Positions 1 through 8,210 of a stretch of 64,000 bases of DNA are shown piece by piece. The stretch is from NCBI GenBank assembly GCA_030345135.1, contig CP128386.1, positions 1,023,129-1,087,128 of the forward strand. Direction: 5' to 3'. The notes under the pieces are model-generated. The model was given only the letters and a program-made list of their open reading frames with translations, made no database searches and was not told where the DNA came from. The stretch comes from Chitinophagaceae bacterium DXS (GTDB lineage Bacteria; Bacteroidota; Bacteroidia; Chitinophagales; Chitinophagaceae). Both the position numbers and the translations under genes were made by a program. Each line of letters opens with the position of its first letter. Position 1 is the stretch's first letter.

Positions 1-1
1 T

Positions 2-619
2 TTTCTTTCTTATGTAAGAATTCATGGTGTTAAGAATGATGTTACCGATACAGACAGGTTACTGGTAGCGGCAAGTGCTGTTATACCTATTTTCGGATTT
101 GCGGATTGGCATTACTATAACCTTAAAGATGTGTTGTTGTATAATGATACATTCAATGCAGAAAGTTTTGCGACAGAAGGTGAGGATAGAAATGTGCTCG
201 GAATGGTAGGCAGCGGAACGATGAGTCAAATGATGATCTTATCCAAGGATGCTTTGTACCAGGGATTTCAGAATACAACAGACAAGAGTAATGCGGCTAT
301 TCATGAATTTGTTCATCTGATAGATAAAGCAGATGGCAATGCCGATGGTATTCCTGAAGCTTTGATGAGTAATCAATACGTCTTGCCGTGGTTACGTCTG
401 ATTCATAATGATATTAAGGCAATCATGCAGCATAATTCTGATATCAATCCTTATGGTGCTACAAATGAAGCGGAGTTTTTTGCAGTTGCAGCAGAATATT
501 TTTTTGAGCAACCAGATCTGTTTCAGCAAAAACATCCGCAGTTATTTGATGCAATGGAAAAAATATTCCGCCAGGAACCCGCAACATCGTCTGGAAAAAA
601 TAATGTGAAGTCAGGCTAA
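2..619 (+). CDS. MtfA/M90-family zinc peptidase, 5' end outside window
   Basis: The reading frame is open from base 2, so about 205 C-terminal residues are seen and the true start lies upstream. The frame carries the zinc motif HEFVH (bases 302-316) followed by LIDKADG, and later the acidic stretch EAEFFAVAAEYFF. Together these are typical of the MtfA (M90) family of soluble metallopeptidases. The segment DRLLVAASAVIPIFGFADW, upstream of a GTG at 131, also fits the family and argues against that GTG as the start. In E. coli MtfA interacts with the Mlc repressor; no equivalent can be inferred here. The stop codon lies inside an inverted repeat shared with the convergent oxidoreductase gene. 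Confidence 0.8.
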   Translation, partial: FLSYVRIHGVKNDVTDTDRLLVAASAVIPIFGFADWHYYNLKDVLLYNDTFNAESFATEGEDRNVLGMVGSGTMSQMMILSKDALYQGFQNTTDKSNAAIHEFVHLIDKADGNADGIPEALMSNQYVLPWLRLIHNDIKAIMQHNSDINPYGATNEAEFFAVAAEYFFEQPDLFQQKHPQLFDAMEKIFRQEPATSSGKNNVKSG

Positions 620-649
620 GATCAATTACAACTAACGATCATAGCCTGA
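611..649. terminator. Inverted repeat between convergent genes
   Basis: TCAGGCTA (611-618) pairs with TAGCCTGA (642-649), extended inwards by GATC/GATC after one mismatch. It contains the stop codon of the MtfA-like gene and faces the stop of the oxidoreductase. There is no clear T-run, so termination is only likely. Confidence 0.45.
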
Positions 650-657
650 CTAAGTAT

Positions 658-1707
658 TTATTCAGTTAGATCAATCACTTTTCTTTCATTGTTGCTTTTG
701 AATGCAGCTTCAATGATTTTGATGATACGTATGCCGTCATCAGCTGTTACCGGAACAGGCTTTCCTGATGTGAATGCCTTGTACAGGTCATCATAATAAC
801 CAACATAATTGCCTGCGGGGGCTGCCAGTTTTTCTTTTATATCCGTACCGTTCTTTTCTGCGTGAAGCAAGCCTTCTTCGCTGGCTGGTTCAATTCCCCA
901 GCCTGAGTAAGATGGTTTTTTTCCTGCAATTAGATCGGCTTCCTGAACATCAGCTCTTGACTTAAGGAATGAGCCTTTTGTTCCATGTAAAGAATATGCC
1001 GGCAATGGTTCCTTTACGATGTAGCTTGACTTTACTCGTACGCGTAGTGAAGGATAGTATAGCAGCACTTCAAAATAGTCGTCAACCTGGGATTCAGGAC
1101 GAAGTGTGCGTATGTCGGCAAATACTGCTTCCGGAAAACTAAATAACTGCAGCGCCTGGTCTATCAGATGGGCGCCAAGATCATATAAAACACCCGTGCC
1201 AATACCTGGAACTTCTTTGTGTGCCTTTGGGCTAAGTTGTTTGTTGAAGCGATCAAAATGAATTTCTGCTTCAACAATGTCGCCAAGCAGTTTATCATGT
1301 ACAACCTGTCTCACCAGAGAAAAATCACTGTCGTATCTTCTGTTGTGATAAACACTCAATAATTTGTTTTGCTTTACGCTTAATTCTTTTAATTCTTCTG
1401 CTTCAGCAATTGTGTTGGTAAAAGGTTTTTCTACAACAACGTTTTTGCCTGCCAGCAATGCCTTTTTGGTGTAGTCATAGTGCGTTACATTAGGTGTGTT
1501 GACAACTACGAGGTCCACGGTTTCATCTTCCAGGATCTCTTCTAGTGACGTGTAACTTTTTACTCCGGGATAAGCCTCCTGGATCAATTTCTTACTTCTT
1601 TCCCATGCGCCGGTCAATTTAAAGCCGGGATGCAGATCTATAAATGGTGCATGAAATACCTTGCCGCTCATTCCGAATGAGCAAAGTGCCGTGTTAATTA
1701 TTTGCAT
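658..1707 (-). CDS. Gfo/Idh/MocA family NAD(P)-dependent oxidoreductase
   Basis: A 349-residue protein with an N-terminal Rossmann fold (about residues 4-120) and the family signature EKPFTNT near residue 95, where the lysine is expected to be catalytic. Further on, DLGAHLIDQALQLF (about residue 177) provides the conserved Asp/His positions of the GFO_IDH_MocA C-terminal domain. Members oxidise or reduce sugars, inositols or related polyols with NAD(P). The substrate cannot be told from sequence. The length is normal for the family and there is no signal peptide, so it should be cytoplasmic. It lies downstream of the PQQ-type sugar dehydrogenase gene on the same strand, but a large palindrome separates them, so co-transcription is doubtful. 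Confidence 0.85.
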   Translation of the reverse strand: MQIINTALCSFGMSGKVFHAPFIDLHPGFKLTGAWERSKKLIQEAYPGVKSYTSLEEILEDETVDLVVVNTPNVTHYDYTKKALLAGKNVVVEKPFTNTIAEAEELKELSVKQNKLLSVYHNRRYDSDFSLVRQVVHDKLLGDIVEAEIHFDRFNKQLSPKAHKEVPGIGTGVLYDLGAHLIDQALQLFSFPEAVFADIRTLRPESQVDDYFEVLLYYPSLRVRVKSSYIVKEPLPAYSLHGTKGSFLKSRADVQEADLIAGKKPSYSGWGIEPASEEGLLHAEKNGTDIKEKLAAPAGNYVGYYDDLYKAFTSGKPVPVTADDGIRIIKIIEAAFKSNNERKVIDLTE

Positions 1708-1765
1708 GATTATTTAGTTTGAGAAATAAGCATTGCGTGCTTAAACATGTATTGCCGAAGTTAGA

Positions 1766-1824
1766 TATTTTTAGATAACGGTAGAGACGTTGCAATGCAA
1801 CGTCTCTACCGTTATCTAAAAATA
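1766..1824. repeat. 59-bp perfect palindrome (REP/MITE-like)
   Basis: Two perfect 29-bp arms (1766-1794 and 1796-1824) surround one central A. The inner arm reads GTAGAGACGTTGCA and the outer arm TTTTTAGATAAC. It fills most of the gap between the oxidoreductase start and the PQQ-type dehydrogenase stop. Such a long perfect hairpin with a GTAGAGACG core is more like a mobile palindromic intergenic repeat than an ordinary terminator, though it would also stop transcription. Confidence 0.8.
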
Positions 1825-1833
1825 AAAAAACAT

Positions 1834-3207
1834 TTATTGTACCGGCACAAGCTTATAAACCTTGCCTGCATTGCCGGAAGGGCCTGTATTTCCTGAAACA
1901 GTCAGGTAGATCTCGCCATCTGAATCCTGCCCAAAACCTTTGAGATAATATCCTAAATCATTTGGATAAGTTTTTAAAGGAACCAGGTCATAGCTCCATG
2001 GTCCGCTGTCACTTGTTTGCGCGATGAACAGTTGTCCGTCAGGGCTTCCGTTTGTTTGTGAGAAGGTTCCAAAAAGATATTTGCCCTCGTAGTTAGGTAT
2101 AGCTTTGCCACGATAAACATTTCCACCAATGATGGTTGTTGCTTTTCCGCCTTGCGGATTTGCTGCATTATTTACTTCAATTACAGGATCAATTAATTTT
2201 TCTCCGAATTTACCTGTGTCCGGGCATGCTGACATTACCTGCAAAGGATTTGCAGCATCAAAGCAGTGTGATCCTTCCTTAACATTCCAGCCGTAGTTTC
2301 CACCTTTTTCCACAACATCAATTTCTTCATATAGACTTTGGCCCGCATCGCCCGCAATTAGTTTGCGAGCGCCGCCCATATCAAATGAAAAACGGTAAGG
2401 ATTGCGAAATCCGTAAGCATAAATTTCATCCAATCCGGTTTTGCCTACAAACGGGTTGTCTGAAGGGACTGCATAGGGTTTAGCTCCGTTAACGTCAATA
2501 CGGAGGATGTTGCCAAAGAGGTTAGCTTCAATATCCTGGCCATTGCCTCCTGCGTTAGCTGTATACCAGTCATCAACATGTCCGGGTGCAACGTCATTGG
2601 CAGCACCTCCATCGCCTATGGCTATATAAAGATATCCGTCTGATCCAAAAGCAATGGTGCCTCCGTTATGATTGGATTGTGGATCATCCAGTTCAAGCAA
2701 ACGTCTTTCAGAACCCATATCCGCAACATTAGGGTCGCCTGATACTTTATATTCTGCAATCACACTCAGGTTATCCCATGTCGTTCCGCCTGCGGGAGCG
2801 CCAGGGCGGGGCGGGGCCGTGTAATAAATGTAAAACAGGCCGTTGGTTTTATAATTGGGGTGAAAAGCCAGCCCGAGTAATCCTCTTTCATCATAGGCAG
2901 CGTTCAGGCTAACCATTTTACTGGTGACATCCATAAATGGAGCAGCCATTTTCTTGCCCTGGGCATCCAACAGCCAAATCTTTCCTGATTGATCCAGAAC
3001 TGCCAATCGTTTTGAATCATCCGGAATTGAAATAACTCCCAACGGCGAAACAAGGCTATCTGCAACCAGTTTCAAATCAACTCCCTTAACAGGAGGAGGT
3101 GGTGGTTCATCATGCTTTTTGCAGCTCTGCATAAAAAGCGAAATGCCCAGCAGTACCGCAATACTAAAGCCTGCGGTAGTCATCTTGCTTTTGTTTGATC
3201 CTTTCAT
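1834..3207 (-). CDS. PQQ-dependent sugar dehydrogenase-like lipoprotein
   Basis: A 457-residue secreted protein. The N-terminus has a lipoprotein signal ending LFMQSC followed by a Pro-rich tether (DEPPPPP). The rest is a soluble glucose/sorbosone dehydrogenase-type six-bladed beta-propeller with ERGLLGLAFHPNY, DGYLYIAIGDGG, YAYGFRNPYRFSFD and GNYGWNVKEG. Family members oxidise aldoses with PQQ in the periplasm or at the cell surface. Whether this strain makes PQQ is not visible here. Met at residue 9 is an alternative start that keeps the lipobox. The upstream region on the minus strand holds two short adjacent palindromes. Confidence 0.82.
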   Translation of the reverse strand: MKGSNKSKMTTAGFSIAVLLGISLFMQSCKKHDEPPPPPVKGVDLKLVADSLVSPLGVISIPDDSKRLAVLDQSGKIWLLDAQGKKMAAPFMDVTSKMVSLNAAYDERGLLGLAFHPNYKTNGLFYIYYTAPPRPGAPAGGTTWDNLSVIAEYKVSGDPNVADMGSERRLLELDDPQSNHNGGTIAFGSDGYLYIAIGDGGAANDVAPGHVDDWYTANAGGNGQDIEANLFGNILRIDVNGAKPYAVPSDNPFVGKTGLDEIYAYGFRNPYRFSFDMGGARKLIAGDAGQSLYEEIDVVEKGGNYGWNVKEGSHCFDAANPLQVMSACPDTGKFGEKLIDPVIEVNNAANPQGGKATTIIGGNVYRGKAIPNYEGKYLFGTFSQTNGSPDGQLFIAQTSDSGPWSYDLVPLKTYPNDLGYYLKGFGQDSDGEIYLTVSGNTGPSGNAGKVYKLVPVQ

Positions 3208-3249
3208 AAGTGTAACTATTAGTAGTGAAAAAATTACTATTGAAAGAAT

Positions 3250-3278
3250 GTTCGTATAAACGAACGACCTGTCAGGTC
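3250..3278. repeat. Two adjacent short palindromes
   Basis: GTTCGT-ATAA-ACGAAC (3250-3265) is followed directly by GACCT-GTC-AGGTC (3266-3278). They lie 43-71 nt before the dehydrogenase start codon, in its 5' region. They could be an operator or a small dispersed hairpin element; nothing here decides between these. Confidence 0.5.
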
Positions 3279-3377
3279 TTAAACAAAAGAGTAAGTTGGT
3301 TTAATGAGTATAAGTCCCCTGATTAATTAAAACGTCGTAATTGCTTGCCGGTTGCCAGTATGCAATTTTTTAATGCT

Positions 3378-3421
3378 GAATGTTTTTTGGTGGATCAGAA
3401 TAATCTCACCAAAAAACATTC
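3378..3421. terminator. 15-bp perfect AT-rich inverted repeat
   Basis: GAATGTTTTTTGGTG (3378-3392) pairs perfectly with CACCAAAAAACATTC (3407-3421) across a 14-nt loop. It lies downstream of the barrel-protein gene and upstream of the dehydrogenase gene (both minus strand). The T-run sits inside the stem rather than after it, so it is not a classical intrinsic terminator. Confidence 0.5.
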
Positions 3422-3485
3422 CGGCTTACAGATGTTGTTATTGCGACATTGAATGTCACTGGCTATAATCGCTGATACTCAGCCG

Positions 3486-4004
3486 TTAGTCATTTCTTCT
3501 TCCAAATGTAAAAGCATGAGAAATTCTGAAGGAAAATGTATTTGTTGCGTAGCTGGCGAAACAATGTTCATAACGTAGTCCAATATTAAGTTGAACAATT
3601 CCACCTGGCTCAAAAAGATAGCCAAAGCCTGCTCCGGCTGTTGGACCACCGGGCTTAGCATCACTATATATGCCATCCTGGTTATGTGTTTGAAGCGTGG
3701 TGTAACCGAAACTGTAACCGGCATATGGTTCAACATAAAGGCCGCTGCCGGATTGATTCAGTGTATATCGATAACCGGCAAGGCACGGTATCAGCGCCAA
3801 TTCTTCATCATTACTTTTAAAATAGCGAACTCCGCCTTCAAGTGTAATGTAATTGACCTCTGCAACAGGGATACTAAAGTTTAAAAAAGCACTAAGCCCG
3901 GTAGCTTTAAAGTTTTTTGAAGAGATATGCGAGACTTCTATCTGTGCATAAGAAAATTTCAATCCGATCGTCAACACGACGAATAGCAGCAGTTTTGTTT
4001 TCAT
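3486..4004 (-). CDS. Small outer-membrane beta-barrel protein
   Basis: A 172-residue protein with a signal peptide (MKTKLLLFVVLTIGLKFSYA, cleavage before Q). Alternating hydrophobic/polar strands rich in Tyr and Gly follow, for example VEPYAGYSFGYTTLQ and LNIGLRYEH. This pattern fits an 8-stranded outer-membrane barrel of the porin-family type common in Bacteroidota. No specific function can be assigned. A perfect TATATTTG -7 element lies upstream on the same strand (4064-4057). It appears to be transcribed alone. Confidence 0.7.
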   Translation of the reverse strand: MKTKLLLFVVLTIGLKFSYAQIEVSHISSKNFKATGLSAFLNFSIPVAEVNYITLEGGVRYFKSNDEELALIPCLAGYRYTLNQSGSGLYVEPYAGYSFGYTTLQTHNQDGIYSDAKPGGPTAGAGFGYLFEPGGIVQLNIGLRYEHCFASYATNTFSFRISHAFTFGRRND

Positions 4005-4056
4005 GAGGATAATGGTTAGAGTTTTGTTTAAAGATGAATTTTAATAGTTTAGGGCG

Positions 4057-4064
4057 CAAATATA
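4057..4064 (-). promoter_or_regulatory. Candidate -7 element of the barrel-protein gene
   Basis: On the minus strand this reads TATATTTG, an exact match to the Bacteroidota -7 consensus TAnnTTTG, 53 nt before the start codon. No good TTTG -33 match is seen at the usual distance, so only half of the promoter is supported. Confidence 0.4.
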
Positions 4065-4099
4065 TGGAAAACTAATTCATATAGCCTTCTATATCACTA

Positions 4100-4127
4100 G
4101 TGAATAGTGAATGGTCAATGGTGAAGG
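4100..4127 (+). repeat. Heptad array, GTGAATG family
   Basis: Four contiguous 7-nt units: GTGAATA, GTGAATG, GTCAATG, GTGAAGG. The same family recurs at 29129-29156 and 55553-55615. Confidence 0.85.
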
Positions 4128-4238
4128 TTCGAGCTGGCTAAGTAAATGTATCATCGTTTAAATGTTATTATTATCCTGAGCAAAAGTTCTTAGGCGCTCT
4201 TATATTTCTTAAATGGTCTAACAACTTCGCTGCGATCC

Positions 4239-4272
4239 GGCTTTAGGCTTTACGCTTTGGGCTTTAAGCCTT
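4239..4272 (+). repeat. Heptad array, GGCTTTA family
   Basis: Units GGCTTTA, GGCTTTA, CGCTTTG, GGCTTTA, followed by AGCCTTA, all in one 7-nt register. The family recurs at 11412-11446, 11572-11620 and 55977-56018. Confidence 0.85.
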
Positions 4273-4320
4273 ATCAGTTGTTTACAAAAAATATTGGTGC
4301 GGCCGACTAAACACAATCAA

Positions 4321-4360
4321 AATAAAAATCCCCGCTTCAGTTGAAACGGGGATTTTTATT
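4321..4360. terminator. Intrinsic terminator of the aconitase gene
   Basis: A perfect 14-bp stem (AATAAAAATCCCCG 4321-4334 with CGGGGATTTTTATT 4347-4360) and a 12-nt loop. Each arm ends in A/T tracts, so it should work in both directions. It lies 20 nt after the aconitase stop. Confidence 0.85.
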
Positions 4361-4380
4361 TGCGTTGCTTTCAGGTAAGC

Positions 4381-6651
4381 TTAGTTAGCTGCTACCTGTC
4401 TGCGAATAATATTCAAAGCACCTCCGGCTTTAAACCATTCAATCTGTTGTGCATTGTATGTATGGTTTGCAACTATGGTGTCTGAAGAACCATCTTTATG
4501 ATGCAATACAATTTCCAACGGTTTGCCTGGTTCAAATGAAGTAAGACCAATTATGTCAACGATGTCATCTTCCTGAATCTTGTCGTAATCATTCTTATCT
4601 GCAAAAGTAAGCGCAAGCATACCTTGCTTTTTAAGATTGGTTTCGTGGATACGTGCAAATGATTTGGTAAGTACTACGCGAACGCCAAGGTGACGTGGTT
4701 CCATCGCTGCATGCTCACGTGAAGAACCTTCACCATAGTTTTCGTCACCCACAACAATTGATCCTATACCAGCTGCTTTATAAGCACGCTGTGTAGCAGG
4801 AACGGGGCCATATTCACCTGTAAGCTGATTCTTGATATTATCAGTTTTATCGTTGTAGAAGTTTACAGCACCAATTAACATGTTATTGGAGATGTTATCC
4901 AGGTGACCACGGAATTTCAACCATGGACCAGCCATAGAGATATGGTCAGTTGTACATTTTCCTTTCGCTTTGATCAACAGTTTCAGACCTTTCAGATCAG
5001 TACCTTCCCATGCAGCAAACGGATCAAGTAATTGTAAACGGTTAGAAGTAGGAGATACTTCTACTTTTACACCACTACCGTCAGCAGCAGGAGCCTGGTA
5101 TCCGGGATCATCAACATCAAATCCTTTTGTCGGAAGTTCATCTCCGCTTGGAGGATCAAGTTTCACTTGCTCACCTTTCTCATTTACAAGTGTATCTGTA
5201 AGTGGGTTAAAGGTAAGGTCGCCTGCAATGGCTAATGCTGTCACTAATTCAGGAGAAGCAACAAAAGCGTATGTATTTGGGTTGCCATCAGCACGCTTCG
5301 CAAAGTTTCTGTTGAAGCTGTGAACGATGGTATTTTTTTCTGCCTTTTCAGCACCAACTCTGTCCCACATACCAATACAAGGTCCGCAGGCATTGGCAAA
5401 TACTTTTGCACCTATTGTATCAAATACATCCAGGAAGCCATCTCTTTCAATGGTGTAGCGAACTTGCTCAGAACCTGGAGTAATCGTAAATTCTGCTTTT
5501 GTTTTCAGGCCTTTTTCTGAAACCTGTTTGGCAAGGCTTACGGCTCTTGAAATATCTTCATAAGAAGAGTTAGTACAGCTACCGATCAAACCCACTTCAA
5601 TTTTTGTAGGCCATCCATTGGCAACTGCAGTTTCTTTCATTTTTGAGATAGGAGTAGCAAGGTCTGGAGTAAATGGTCCGTTCAGGTGTGGTTCCAGTTC
5701 GCTCAGATTGATCTCAATCACCTGGTCGAAATATTTTTCAGGGTCAGCGTAAACTTCAGCATCGGCGGTCAGGTGCTCTTTTACGCCATTTGCCATTTCT
5801 GCAACATCACCACGGCCGGTTGCACGCAGGTAACGTTCCATGCTTTCGTCGTAACCAAAGGTTGATGTGGTTGCACCAATCTCGGCGCCCATGTTACAAA
5901 TTGTGCCTTTTCCGGTACAGCTCATGCTTGTTGCACCTTCGCCAAAATATTCTACAATACAACCGGTACCACCCTTTACAGTTAAAATGCCGGCTACTTT
6001 CAGGATAACGTCTTTAGGAGCGGCCCAGCCATTTAATTTGCCGGTGAGTTTAATACCGATCAGTTTGGGCCATTTCAGTTCCCATGGTAATCCTGCCATC
6101 ACGTCGCACGCATCAGCACCACCAACACCTATTGCAATCATACCTAAGCCACCGGCGTTAACCGTATGGCTGTCGGTTCCTATCATCATTCCGCCAGGGA
6201 ACGCATAGTTTTCCAGAACTACCTGGTGAATAATACCGGCGCCTGGTTTCCAGAAACCGATACCATATTTATTAGATACAGATGCAAGGAAATCATATAC
6301 TTCCTTGCTCTCATTTACTGCTTTTTCGAGGTCAATTTTGGCTTCGGTTTTTGCTGTGATCAGGTGGTCGCAGTGAACGGTAGAAGGTACTGCCACTTTA
6401 GGGCGTCCCGCCTGCATAAATTGCAATAAAGCCATTTGAGCGGTAGCGTCCTGCATGGCAACGCGGTCAGGAGCAAAGTCAACATAGCTTTTACCTCTCT
6501 CAAAACCCTGTAAAGCCTGGTCTGTATGCAGGTGCGCAAATAATATTTTTTCTGATAATGTTAAAGGCCTGCCGAGGAATTTACGAGCGGCGTCAACTTT
6601 TCCTGGTATCTCTGCGTATACCTTCTTGATCATTTCAATGTCAAAAGCCAT
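4381..6651 (-). CDS. Aconitate hydratase (mitochondrial-type)
   Basis: A 756-residue enzyme that interconverts citrate and isocitrate in the TCA cycle through a [4Fe-4S] cluster. The cluster Cys regions are visible: [10 protein letters not shown] and [11 protein letters not shown]. The swivel domain near the C-terminus carries [17 protein letters not shown], which includes the substrate-binding Ser-Arg. The length and the single start [12 protein letters not shown] match the mitochondrial-type aconitases usual in Bacteroidota, rather than the longer AcnA or the differently ordered AcnB. It is a single-gene unit with its own strong terminator. The following 362 bp (6652-7013) would hold its promoter, but no consensus element was found there. 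Confidence 0.93.
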   Translation of the reverse strand: MAFDIEMIKKVYAEIPGKVDAARKFLGRPLTLSEKILFAHLHTDQALQGFERGKSYVDFAPDRVAMQDATAQMALLQFMQAGRPKVAVPSTVHCDHLITAKTEAKIDLEKAVNESKEVYDFLASVSNKYGIGFWKPGAGIIHQVVLENYAFPGGMMIGTDSHTVNAGGLGMIAIGVGGADACDVMAGLPWELKWPKLIGIKLTGKLNGWAAPKDVILKVAGILTVKGGTGCIVEYFGEGATSMSCTGKGTICNMGAEIGATTSTFGYDESMERYLRATGRGDVAEMANGVKEHLTADAEVYADPEKYFDQVIEINLSELEPHLNGPFTPDLATPISKMKETAVANGWPTKIEVGLIGSCTNSSYEDISRAVSLAKQVSEKGLKTKAEFTITPGSEQVRYTIERDGFLDVFDTIGAKVFANACGPCIGMWDRVGAEKAEKNTIVHSFNRNFAKRADGNPNTYAFVASPELVTALAIAGDLTFNPLTDTLVNEKGEQVKLDPPSGDELPTKGFDVDDPGYQAPAADGSGVKVEVSPTSNRLQLLDPFAAWEGTDLKGLKLLIKAKGKCTTDHISMAGPWLKFRGHLDNISNNMLIGAVNFYNDKTDNIKNQLTGEYGPVPATQRAYKAAGIGSIVVGDENYGEGSSREHAAMEPRHLGVRVVLTKSFARIHETNLKKQGMLALTFADKNDYDKIQEDDIVDIIGLTSFEPGKPLEIVLHHKDGSSDTIVANHTYNAQQIEWFKAGGALNIIRRQVAAN

Positions 6652-7013
6652 AATGATAAAATTTTATAGTATTATATCTGGGTTCGCAAATTGAAAATAG
6701 GTTAGATGCAGGATGCGTGTTACATGGCAACTTTCAATCTGCATTTTGCGTTGCGAATTTACGTTAAAAAAAATGTCTGAACCGGTATTTTTCACATAAA
6801 ATGCCGCAGTATTGTTAATTACATAAAGCCGCAACGGTTAGAAAAGTCTTAAAACAAATGGTTATATGTTTTTGCCTTTTTTTATAATATATTGCCCTTA
6901 AGTATAGATAACCGGCCAAAATGCCAGATGCCTGAACAACAATTATTTAACCTATAATAGTTTTTTTGAAAAATTGATTGTTGCAAATTGAATCAATTTT
7001 TTAAATTGCGTAT
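6652..7013. other. Divergent intergenic region, aconitase / PspC-AraC unit
   Basis: AT-rich spacer between two divergent genes. The only clear structure is the 11-bp inverted repeat at 6969-7001. No RNA gene, ORF or consensus promoter was recognised. Confidence 0.6.
6969..7001. promoter_or_regulatory. Candidate operator: 11-bp inverted repeat before pspC-like gene
   Basis: AAAAATTGATT (6969-6979) and AATCAATTTTT (6991-7001) are perfect inverted copies separated by 11 nt. The site ends 12 nt before the start codon of the PspC-like gene, where a repressor or autoregulator would act. The two AraC-type regulators encoded downstream are natural candidates; this is inference. Confidence 0.5.
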
Positions 7014-7235
7014 ATGAACAAGTTGAGAAATTTCATCGAATGGCAGGCATTTGGTGTATGCTCAGCCATTGGGGAAAGACTGGGTATAGCTACCTCCCGT
7101 ATCAGAATGTGGTTTATCTACATTTCTTTTTTAACGATGGGGTCGCCACTTATTGTGTATATGGTAATGGCCTTTTGGCTTAATATTAAAAAATACATGT
7201 TGAACGCAAAACGCAATCCTATTAAATACCTATAA
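7014..7235 (+). CDS. PspC-domain small membrane protein
   Basis: A 73-residue protein matching the PspC domain. The cytoplasmic start FGVCSAIGERLGIATSRIRM corresponds to the usual GVCgGlAeylgidptlvRl, and a hydrophobic segment follows (about residues 33-57). PspC-type proteins act in envelope-stress signalling in Proteobacteria; small stand-alone versions are common in Bacteroidota with unknown role. It is followed 13 nt later by an AraC-family gene, which suggests one operon. The short basic tail KKYMLNAKRNPIKYL is typical of a protein with its C-terminus in the cytoplasm. Confidence 0.65.
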   Translation: MNKLRNFIEWQAFGVCSAIGERLGIATSRIRMWFIYISFLTMGSPLIVYMVMAFWLNIKKYMLNAKRNPIKYL

Positions 7236-7248
7236 AATCCAATAGCTT

Positions 7249-8199
7249 TTGCTTGAAGTCAATTATAACCAAACCAATTTTGAAGAACTCTTAAAGCATT
7301 TTTCCCGTACGTTTAAGGTGAAGGTGAAAACTGACACCATCTATTTGCCGGAGGACATCGGAGAAGGATATTTCCGCATTTTTTCAATCAACGGCCTGGA
7401 AATTCTTATATCCAACTATACGCTTAAACAAAATGTATTGTTCAAAAGGAATAAGATAGCTAAAGAGATTTACACTTTCAGGTTTGATGAAATGCTGCAG
7501 GAAACAGGCGAATCTTCGCCGAAATCTTCTGTGTTGCTATCCTGTACAACGCACGACTGGCTTTTTTTGCACCCCGCAGGCGTTCATCTGAACAGTGCAT
7601 CCGTGATCATTTCTAAAGAGTGGCTACACAATTTTTTAGGAAGTGAAGAGAGTGCAAATGATATCCGGAAATTTCTGATGCTGCAAACAAACCTGTTTAT
7701 TTACGAACCGCTGGATGCTGAATATAAAACGGTTTTGACGGATTTGATCTGCTGTTTGAATGACAAACGTTTTGAGCAACTGAGTGTTTTTAACAGAATA
7801 ATGCTTCTTATTGAACGTTTTTTTACAAGAATTCTTTATAAAATCAATGAAACAAATTTTGATGTAAAAGTTTCAACCGAAGACATTGAGCGTTTGAAGA
7901 AAGTTGAGGCTGAATTATTGAAAGATTTTACCGCCGAGCCCCTGAGTATTAACAAGCTGGCCAAACTGGCCGCTATGAGTCCTACCAAACTTAAATCAGT
8001 GTTTAAGGAAATATATGGCATACCTATATACCAGTATTTTCAAAAATCACGTATGAACAAAGCGAAAGCGATGTTACTTTCTAAAAAATATAGTGTAAAA
8101 GAAGTAGGACTTGAATTGGGGTATACGAACATGAGTAATTTTGCGAAGGCGTTTAGTAAATCCTTCGGTCAGCTCCCCAGCGAAGTGTCCGGTAAATAA
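7249..8199 (+). CDS. AraC-family regulator (first of a tandem pair, TTG start)
   Basis: A 316-residue regulator with a C-terminal AraC double helix-turn-helix (about residues 225-316): LSINKLAKLAAMSPTKLKSVFK is the first HTH and YSVKEVGLELGYTNMSNFAKAF the second. The roughly 200-residue N-terminal part is probably the sensing domain but matches no family I recognise. The start is a TTG. It is supported by colinear alignment with the next gene, whose protein begins MELLYNST where this one begins MLEVNYNQ, and by lack of a nearby ATG. It lies 13 nt after the PspC-like gene and 11 nt before its paralogue. Confidence 0.8.
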   Translation: MLEVNYNQTNFEELLKHFSRTFKVKVKTDTIYLPEDIGEGYFRIFSINGLEILISNYTLKQNVLFKRNKIAKEIYTFRFDEMLQETGESSPKSSVLLSCTTHDWLFLHPAGVHLNSASVIISKEWLHNFLGSEESANDIRKFLMLQTNLFIYEPLDAEYKTVLTDLICCLNDKRFEQLSVFNRIMLLIERFFTRILYKINETNFDVKVSTEDIERLKKVEAELLKDFTAEPLSINKLAKLAAMSPTKLKSVFKEIYGIPIYQYFQKSRMNKAKAMLLSKKYSVKEVGLELGYTNMSNFAKAFSKSFGQLPSEVSGK

Positions 8200-8210
8200 A
8201 AAAATAACCT

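Larger units (their letters stand above)
4005..4380. other. Intergenic region between barrel gene and aconitase
   Basis: This gap holds the promoter side of the barrel gene, two 7-nt-period arrays and the aconitase terminator. No coding sequence or RNA gene was recognised in the remainder. Confidence 0.6.

Noticed and set aside
3378-3421. 15-bp inverted repeat as a classical intrinsic terminator
   Set aside because: It lacks a GC-rich stem and a following T-run, so it is listed only as a possible terminator with moderate confidence.
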